NCBI GenBank assembly: GCA_004524425.1
Contig: SDNN01000037.1
Location: 1-18,787 of the forward strand
DNA: 18,787 nt
Direction: 5' to 3'
Source: Promethearchaeota archaeon
Lineage (GTDB): Archaea > Asgardarchaeota > Lokiarchaeia > Sigynarchaeales > SOKP01
Position 1 is the first letter of the stretch. Each line of letters starts with the position of its first letter. Positions 13,699-18,787 of this stretch are shown one piece after another. A program made the position numbers and the translations under genes. The notes below the pieces were generated by a model that did no database searches, was not told the origin of the DNA, and saw only the letters and a list, made by a program, of their open reading frames with translations.

Positions 13699-15051
13699 CT
13701 AAAAGTTATCTTTGACCATCTTTTCTTGCTTTGGTTTTAATGGGTGGTTATCGGGTATGTAAGGCTGAGCATATTTATTAACAATATTAAAGAACTCTTT
13801 ATCAGAAACACCTCTAGTAATTTTCTTTAATTCCTCCTTTATTATCCTAAAAGAGTTCCTTAAATCTTCCTTTGAAGTTGATTCATGTTTTATTTTAACT
13901 TCATTGACAATCTTTTTTATAATTTCTTCTGGAATGTCCAAATCTAAAACCTTAATCTTGTTATGAAGAGCGTGTATAATCGATGAGGAACCAGAAAATT
14001 TACCCAAATAAAATTTCCTTCTCCTTCCTACAATATGAGGATTTATCGGCTCATATGTTAAAGGATGGGCTAAAATGGCCGCAATATGAAGCCCACTTTC
14101 ATGACTAAAAGCATAATCTCCTACGATTGGTTTATATTGCGATAAAGGCTTACAAAAATATTTTTCACAGACTTTACTCAATTCAGTAAGTTTTTCTAAT
14201 TTTATACCGGTTTTAACCCCTAAGCGTTCTAATATCACCGCAACTTCTTCTAAAGCGGCATTGCCTGCTCTTTCACCATAACCATTAATACATGTATGGG
14301 GGTATTCAATGCCCTCGATGACCCCAGATATCGTATTTGATACTGCTAATCCGAAATCATTATGAGTATGAATGCCTAAATAAACTTTCTTTTTAATTGG
14401 CTCGAGAACTTCGGTCTTTATCTTTCTAATTAAGTATTGGGTGGAATAAGGCGTTAAAACGCCAACAGTATCTCCTAAGACTATTCTCTCAGCTCCAGCT
14501 TCTATTGCAGTTTGAAATACATTTTTTAAGTGATGGAATTCTGCTCTAGTACCGTCCTCAGAAACCCAATTTACTTTGAAACCGTTATCCTTTGCATAAT
14601 GAATTGCTGTTTTAATTTGTTCTAATTCTTCTTGCTCAGTTAATTTTAAGGTTTGCATGAAAATGGGGGAAATCGGCATGAAAATGACTATTTCTTTTAC
14701 ATCTGCATCAATACATGCATCGATATCGCTCATTTTAGGTCTAGCGATTGCTAAAATTGAAGCATTTTTGCAATTCTCGTTGATTATTGTCTTAACGATG
14801 TTCTTTTCTGATTCCGATACTGCTGGAAAACCTACTGCGATCAATTTAACACCAATCTCATCCATCATCTTTGTCAGATGGATTTTCTCATCCAAGGTTA
14901 AATATACAGTAGGGCTTTGCTCACCATCTCTTAATGTTTCGTCCCAAATGCAAGCTCTTTCTGGCAGTTTTATTTGAGCATCTTCAATAGCTATCTTATT
15001 GTAATCAACTAACAGGTTTTCGAGTTCATCCTTAGTAAATTTATAACTCAT
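13699..15051 (-). CDS. Homocitrate / 2-isopropylmalate / citramalate synthase family enzyme
   Basis: This 450-residue TIM-barrel acyltransferase condenses acetyl-CoA with a 2-oxoacid. Its motifs are DETLRDGEQ (37-45), GDTVGVLTP, the metal-binding HTHND (228-232) and NGYGERAGN (256-264), followed by FSHESGLHIAAILAHPLTYEP and GKFSGSSSI. The C-terminal 120 residues form the helical subdomain, but the large LeuA allosteric dimer domain is missing, so leucine feedback of the classic type is not expected. I cannot separate 2-isopropylmalate, homocitrate and citramalate synthesis by sequence; the missing regulatory domain and the GYGERAGN motif fit homocitrate or citramalate enzymes as well. No leu, lys or nif neighbours are present, so context gives no help. 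Confidence 0.85.
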   Translation of the reverse strand: MSYKFTKDELENLLVDYNKIAIEDAQIKLPERACIWDETLRDGEQSPTVYLTLDEKIHLTKMMDEIGVKLIAVGFPAVSESEKNIVKTIINENCKNASILAIARPKMSDIDACIDADVKEIVIFMPISPIFMQTLKLTEQEELEQIKTAIHYAKDNGFKVNWVSEDGTRAEFHHLKNVFQTAIEAGAERIVLGDTVGVLTPYSTQYLIRKIKTEVLEPIKKKVYLGIHTHNDFGLAVSNTISGVIEGIEYPHTCINGYGERAGNAALEEVAVILERLGVKTGIKLEKLTELSKVCEKYFCKPLSQYKPIVGDYAFSHESGLHIAAILAHPLTYEPINPHIVGRRRKFYLGKFSGSSSIIHALHNKIKVLDLDIPEEIIKKIVNEVKIKHESTSKEDLRNSFRIIKEELKKITRGVSDKEFFNIVNKYAQPYIPDNHPLKPKQEKMVKDNF

Positions 15052-15193
15052 CGTTAAATTTGAAGATTAAGTGATGCTTTATAATAATTAAAATATATAA
15101 CGGGTAATAAAATAAATTGTTTATTTCCAAACTATTAAATTAATAATTATTAATAAAATAGAATTCTGGTCTATTTAATGTAATGAACTAGAT

Positions 15194-15700
15194 TCATGAA
15201 TGGTGATGATCGCATCCGCAATCGCAACTGACCCCAAAACTAAAAGGGTTAACTACTGGATCGGGATCTAAACCCGTTTCAATTATTTTAACTTTAAAAT
15301 TTAAGGTTTTCCCCGCCCCGGGATGATTCATGTCAACAATCACATGATCATCTTCAATTAATCTTATTCTTGCTGGTGAACTCATACCATTCGGTCCAAC
15401 AACCTCTACAATTTTATCAGGTTCCAAGCTAAAATCGCCCTGAAATTGAGAAATTGGAATTTTTTCTAATAAAATTGGATCAAACTCGCCAAATGCCTCT
15501 GAAGGCTTTAAAGTAAAACTTTTTTCTTCACCTGCTTCCATCCCGATTATGGAATTTTCAAATCCATCAATCACTTGCCCATATCCAAGCTGAAGTTTAA
15601 GAGGGTCTCCTCCTCTCATTTCAGTACTGTCAAATACTCTTCCATCTTCAAATTTAATTTCATATTCTAGCTTTACCACATCTCCATTTTTTATTGGCAT
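15194..15700 (-). CDS. FKBP-type peptidyl-prolyl isomerase (SlyD-like)
   Basis: This cytoplasmic prolyl isomerase of about 168 residues is of the SlyD type. The FKBP domain (IKNGDVVKLEYEIKFEDG, then FDSTE, GYGQVIDGFENSIIGMEAGE) is interrupted by an insert-in-flap chaperone domain (about 70-125) and closed by HPGAGKTLNFKVKI. The C terminus carries a metal-binding tail, CDCGCDHHH, as in SlyD. It should catalyse cis-trans isomerisation of X-Pro bonds and assist folding; the tail suggests nickel or other metal binding. A GTG at 15709 would add MND. I chose the ATG at 15700 because an AAGTGA Shine-Dalgarno-like motif precedes it. It stands between a biosynthetic enzyme and a radical SAM protein with no clear operon link. 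Confidence 0.93.
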   Translation of the reverse strand: MPIKNGDVVKLEYEIKFEDGRVFDSTEMRGGDPLKLQLGYGQVIDGFENSIIGMEAGEEKSFTLKPSEAFGEFDPILLEKIPISQFQGDFSLEPDKIVEVVGPNGMSSPARIRLIEDDHVIVDMNHPGAGKTLNFKVKIIETGLDPDPVVNPFSFGVSCDCGCDHHHS

Positions 15701-15869
15701 GTCATTCACTTTAGGTTTAATCTATTTTAATAATAAAGAAACCAAACTTATTACTCAAATGTTTATGAAATAAAAAAGAATATCTTTTCTGTGATTATAG
15801 AGAATAATTTTTATTATTTTTTTTTTATATGTAATAAATTTTCAGGAAGAATTGCCACATATGGACTAT

Positions 15870-16937
15870 TCAAAATAAATAACGCGCGCAATCTTTGCAC
15901 ACATCAACGATTTTACCATTTTGCCAATCGTTTATAATTTTTCTTCTATAATCACCATGAAGTATCTCGAGTAAGCTGTTTTCCAAGATGTTTCCGATTA
16001 CAAGGTCATCATTTTCGTCAACCTTAATTCTGCAAGCACATAATCTAACGTTTCCATTGGGTAATATGCTAATTTTCTCGAGACTAAAACAAGGATATTT
16101 TCTTTTCATGTTTCTTTTTTTCATTTTCATGATCCCTAATAGATTTTCCTTGGTAACATTTCCACACCAGTTATCATATACCGTCATGAATGCGATATGA
16201 AAGAGTCTCTCATCAAAATATTCTCTTAGAATTGTTCTATTCATGGTATTCCATATTTTTCTAAAGGGTCTTTTAGCTCTGAATGCAATAATTATTTTTG
16301 AATTTGAATTTCTCTCTTTTTTATATTTGATTAAATTAATTAATCCCAATAATTTTTGCTTAGCAAGATCTTGGGGTATGTTGAAAATTTCCGCTTCAAT
16401 TTCAGGAATAAAATCTCCAGTACTAATGGTAATTGAATCAATATTGAGATCAATTATTTTTTTGAAAGTTTTATTCTTATTTAAAAGAATTCCATTTGAA
16501 TTGATTGAAACAAAAAAACCTTGGTTCTTTGCATATTTTATCATTTCGAAAAAATCTTTATTAACTAAATCTTCTCCGATGGTAGGAGACAAATTTATCC
16601 CTTCGCCTCCTAATGATTTGTACTCATCTATGAATTTTTTGAATGTTTCAACGGACATTGTTTCCTTTTTTAATTTTAAATATTGATACGCGCAGAACAC
16701 GCATTTCGCATTACAGATATTGGTTAGGACCACGGTAATAGTTTTAGGAATAGATAAAGAAGGTTCCTTTCTTTTCTTCAAAATATAGTAATAAATAAGA
16801 GTCTTGAAATCAAGAATGAATGAATTTAGAAACTGAATGTGAAAATTAATCAGAAATGTGAAATACTTTAAAATAAAAGGCCTTAATTTAAATTCAAAAA
16901 AATCTCTCTTAAGTATCTTCTTCACATCTAGGCCCAT
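15870..16937 (-). CDS. Radical SAM protein with SPASM-type C terminus
   Basis: This 355-residue radical SAM enzyme has an N-terminal hydrophobic/basic segment of about 60 residues that may associate with membranes. The core begins at TVVLTNICNAKCVFC, with the [4Fe-4S]-binding CxxxCxxC at Cys75, Cys79 and Cys82. The TIM-barrel part continues through GGEGINLSPTIGEDL and SINSNGILL. A SPASM-like C-terminal domain has Cys258, Cys283, Cys300, Cys302, Cys347 and Cys350, with ISILPNGNVRLC as its signature and DVCKDC at the end, so extra iron-sulfur clusters are likely. Such enzymes often modify peptides or tRNA or cofactors, but no precursor peptide gene is visible nearby, so the substrate is unknown. 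Confidence 0.88.
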   Translation of the reverse strand: MGLDVKKILKRDFFEFKLRPFILKYFTFLINFHIQFLNSFILDFKTLIYYYILKKRKEPSLSIPKTITVVLTNICNAKCVFCAYQYLKLKKETMSVETFKKFIDEYKSLGGEGINLSPTIGEDLVNKDFFEMIKYAKNQGFFVSINSNGILLNKNKTFKKIIDLNIDSITISTGDFIPEIEAEIFNIPQDLAKQKLLGLINLIKYKKERNSNSKIIIAFRAKRPFRKIWNTMNRTILREYFDERLFHIAFMTVYDNWCGNVTKENLLGIMKMKKRNMKRKYPCFSLEKISILPNGNVRLCACRIKVDENDDLVIGNILENSLLEILHGDYRRKIINDWQNGKIVDVCKDCARYLF

Positions 16938-17100
16938 TATATAGCAGAATTGGAATAAATCAAATAAAAATTTTATTAAAAATTCTTATTTATCATTTAA
17001 ATAGATAATTCTCATTCTATAACTTGACTTTATCTCTGTTCTCTACTCTAATTTCTAATATAATTCTTCCCAACCCTCCACATTTGATACCAACACCTCC

Positions 17101-17457
17101 TTAACAAGAGACCCGTTTAAATCTCATGTTATTAGGATCAATACCTGCATATAATAATTCACTTGCACTAAAAATTAATTTTTCAACGTCACTAAGAGCA
17201 TAAATACAAATTTTTTTGGGAGATAATTTAGTAAGTAGATTTCCTGCCCCATCAAAGTAAAATTTATCCCCAACTTTATGCATGCTATTACAACCTTGAG
17301 ATTCTACGATTTCAATAATAATGGTTTTACTGAGTAATTTCAACGATTTGGACATGACATCATGATTTCTTGGATTTTCAAGCCATATTTTCATTTCCTT
17401 ATCATTATATCCAAAATGATTTTGTATATTTTTAATCATATCTATACTTAATTTCAT
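17101..17457 (-). CDS. TIGR04076-like small protein
   Basis: This 118-residue protein matches the TIGR04076-type pattern. A strand IIIEIVESQGCNSMHKVGDKF (Cys56, then HKVGD) is followed by FYFDGAGNLLTKL, the segment PKKICIYALSDVEKLIF (Cys84) and a final YAGIDPNNMRFKRVSC (Cys118). The three cysteines and the HKVGD turn are the conserved elements I recall of this family; function is not known to me. Residues 1-43 form an extra N-terminal helical part. The protein stops just after the last cysteine, where relatives usually continue a few residues. It precedes the radical SAM gene and follows a DUF6125-like gene on the same strand, so the three may be used together. Confidence 0.7.
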   Translation of the reverse strand: MKLSIDMIKNIQNHFGYNDKEMKIWLENPRNHDVMSKSLKLLSKTIIIEIVESQGCNSMHKVGDKFYFDGAGNLLTKLSPKKICIYALSDVEKLIFSASELLYAGIDPNNMRFKRVSC

Positions 17458-17595
17458 TTAAAGACCTTATTGAAACTTAAAATTTATTTAATTTAAGGTT
17501 AAACTACTCAAATTTCATTTAATAGATAATTGTTGTCAACGAAAAACAACCAAATTAAAGGTAATTTAGAATCCCCTTAAATTAAATATTTGATT

Positions 17596-18147
17596 TTAAG
17601 TGGAATTATCGCCTAAATTTTCTTCCAAAATAAATTTAAATTCACAACAATCATCTCCTTTTGAAAACCTTTTTAAAGGGATAATCTTTCCATTAAGACT
17701 CATAGCTTCTAACCAACCTCGATGTCTGAAATTACAAGCACATACATAATCCATGGCTTCTTTAGATTTTTGAACTTCCTTCCAAATGAAACACTTATCT
17801 ACACGTGCTAATCCTTCATTTTCGGATTTAGCGACAAAATTGAATTTCATGAATTTAGGAATGAGAATATCCATAATTGTATTCATTATTTTAAACATTT
17901 CGGATACTGTTCTAATATCCCCTTTTTTTATCCCTAAAGCACTTAAGATATGTCGGACTTCGATCTTTCCAATGGAAAATACAACATTTTGATTTAATTT
18001 ATTTGTTTCCTTGACACCAAATCTTTTTTTTGATTTTAAATACCATTGACTGTCCCATTGAGCCATGCACATTTGTAAAATGAATTTTTGTGTCTTTAAT
18101 GGTATCTGATATTTATTTTTTATTGGTATCTCGTTAGTTAATTCCAT
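17596..18147 (-). CDS. DUF6125-like cysteine-containing protein
   Basis: This 183-residue protein has the outline of the DUF6125 / L-2-amino-thiazoline-4-carboxylate-hydrolase-like group: AQWDSQWYLKSKKRFGV (29-45), IGKIEVRHILSALGI (59-73), then a helical middle with DYVCACNFRHRGWLEAM (133-149) and finally SKGDDCCEFKF (162-172). Cys119, Cys136, Cys138, Cys167 and Cys168 could bind metal or take part in thiol chemistry. Whether it is an enzyme or a binding protein is not known. No membrane segment or signal peptide is seen. The neighbours (a TIGR04076-like protein downstream, a hotdog protein upstream) are also small, mostly cysteine-containing cytoplasmic proteins. Confidence 0.6.
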   Translation of the reverse strand: MELTNEIPIKNKYQIPLKTQKFILQMCMAQWDSQWYLKSKKRFGVKETNKLNQNVVFSIGKIEVRHILSALGIKKGDIRTVSEMFKIMNTIMDILIPKFMKFNFVAKSENEGLARVDKCFIWKEVQKSKEAMDYVCACNFRHRGWLEAMSLNGKIIPLKRFSKGDDCCEFKFILEENLGDNST

Positions 18148-18187
18148 GAATTTTACAATTTATTAGAAATATTTATTATTTTCCGAT

Positions 18188-18196
18188 AAAAAAAAA
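18188..18196 (-). terminator. Possible terminator after the hotdog gene
   Basis: Nine Ts on the minus strand, about 95 nt past the stop codon of the thioesterase gene and before the DUF6125-like gene, may serve as an archaeal U-tract terminator. No strong stem precedes them. Confidence 0.3.
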
Positions 18197-18291
18197 CTAG
18201 AATTAAGTTTTTGAATTATTAAAATGAGCAAAATCATTATTGATTCTTAAATGGATGGTATTCTGAATCTAGTGATGAATTAAATAGTTAT

Positions 18292-18780
18292 CTATATAAA
18301 CTTAGGGGGAATATTAAAACAATTATTATCCATGAATTTCATTATTAAATCTATTGTTTGCAGATTTTTTGAAACTAACATTTTCGAAATACCATGAGCC
18401 AAACATTTTCCGGTTTCATTTATGACGAAAGCTTCAGCAAGACAGATTATCTTTCCTTGCTTAATACATTTACCTTTAACAGTTAATTTTCCTTTATTTA
18501 TTGGAGCAAGATTATTAACGTTTAGATCCATTGTAGTGAACCCAACATTCTCCTTCATAGCAGAATAAACCGCCCAGTAAGCTGCAGTATCTATAATTGA
18601 AGCATAAACCCCTCCATGTATGCTACCAAAAGGATTTAAATGCATGGATTCTAAAACTACTTCTAATAAAGAATAACCAATCCCTATCTCCTTAACTTCC
18701 ATTTTAAGATGCTTGAAATAAGGAGAATTATTTATTATCTCTAAAATTACTTTTAAATGTTCTGAGTTTAATTCCTTCAA
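18292..18780 (-). CDS. PaaI-type hotdog thioesterase, possibly 5'-partial
   Basis: This protein of 162 or more residues has the hotdog fold of the PaaI/4HBT family. The active-site helix reads NPFGSIHGGVYASIIDTAAY, with His55-Gly-Gly and Asp64, followed by strands TTMDLNVNNLAPINKGKLT and CLAEAFVI. The enzymes hydrolyse acyl-CoA thioesters; the actual acyl group is unknown. The family usually runs to 130-150 residues, so this one may be nearly complete. The first start in view is a TTG at 18780, but the frame stays open to the window edge (GAA ATA precede it), so the true start may lie beyond. It is the first of the co-directional minus-strand run ending with the radical SAM gene. Confidence 0.85.
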   Translation of the reverse strand: MKELNSEHLKVILEIINNSPYFKHLKMEVKEIGIGYSLLEVVLESMHLNPFGSIHGGVYASIIDTAAYWAVYSAMKENVGFTTMDLNVNNLAPINKGKLTVKGKCIKQGKIICLAEAFVINETGKCLAHGISKMLVSKNLQTIDLIMKFMDNNCFNIPPKFI

Positions 18781-18787
18781 TATTTCG

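Noticed and set aside
15817..15826. T10 tract on the plus strand
   Set aside because: Both flanking genes run on the minus strand, so it does not follow a transcription unit on the strand where it would act as a terminator.
18265..18275. GTGATGA resembling a box C motif
   Set aside because: No box D (CTGA) at a suitable distance on the same strand, so a C/D RNA is not supported.
1..18787. CRISPR arrays, insertion sequences, phage genes, complete defence system
   Set aside because: No regularly spaced repeats, transposase, integrase or paired defence genes were found; the methyltransferase has no endonuclease partner in the window.

Overview
The window is about 30% GC by eye and looks like a chromosomal segment of an archaeon, most plausibly an Asgard (Lokiarchaeia-like) lineage. 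Direct support for Archaea: a small-subunit protein eS30 (archaeal/eukaryotic only), a GPN-loop GTPase, a tRNA-Trp without an encoded CCA end, TATA-like boxes, and Shine-Dalgarno motifs at only some genes, with several TTG starts and apparently one ATT start. The Asgard assignment is inference from base composition and from the mix of small zinc-ribbon proteins, Asgard-style membrane proteins and a GIFT/IFT52-like protein; no single marker here proves it.

Layout. 1-2600: eS30 (minus), two zinc-ribbon proteins (plus; the second is membrane-anchored with three ribbons), then a tandem pair of paralogous membrane proteins (minus). 2761-2834: an intronless tRNA-Trp(CCA). 3037-5516: a small STAS/SpoIIAA-like protein (plus) ending 4 nt from a minus-strand set made of a DMT/NIPA-like transporter, a DsrE-like protein and an orphan beta-class DNA methyltransferase. 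5695-7122: a DEAD-box RNA helicase with a cold-shock domain fused at its N terminus. 7527-9049: a nucleoside-deoxyribosyltransferase-like protein and an unrecognised 320-residue protein (plus). 9075-9854: a VTT/DedA membrane protein (minus). 10065-13658: GPN-loop GTPase, sugar-phosphate nucleotidyltransferase and a GIFT-domain protein with a long charged/proline-rich tail (plus). 13699-18780: a co-directional minus-strand run of a homocitrate/2-isopropylmalate synthase family enzyme, a SlyD-type FKBP prolyl isomerase, a radical SAM/SPASM protein, a TIGR04076-like protein, a DUF6125-like protein and a PaaI-type hotdog thioesterase that may run off the right edge.

The genes are mostly housekeeping or lone accessory genes, not one obvious pathway. 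Information processing is represented by eS30, tRNA-Trp, the GPN GTPase, the cold-shock-helicase fusion and the prolyl isomerase. I see no CRISPR array, transposase, phage gene or complete defence island. The items most worth following are the cold-shock/DEAD fusion, the GIFT/IFT52-like protein, the ATT start of eS30, the tandem membrane paralogs, the unrecognised 320-residue protein, and the 15870-18780 cluster of cysteine-rich proteins of unknown role.
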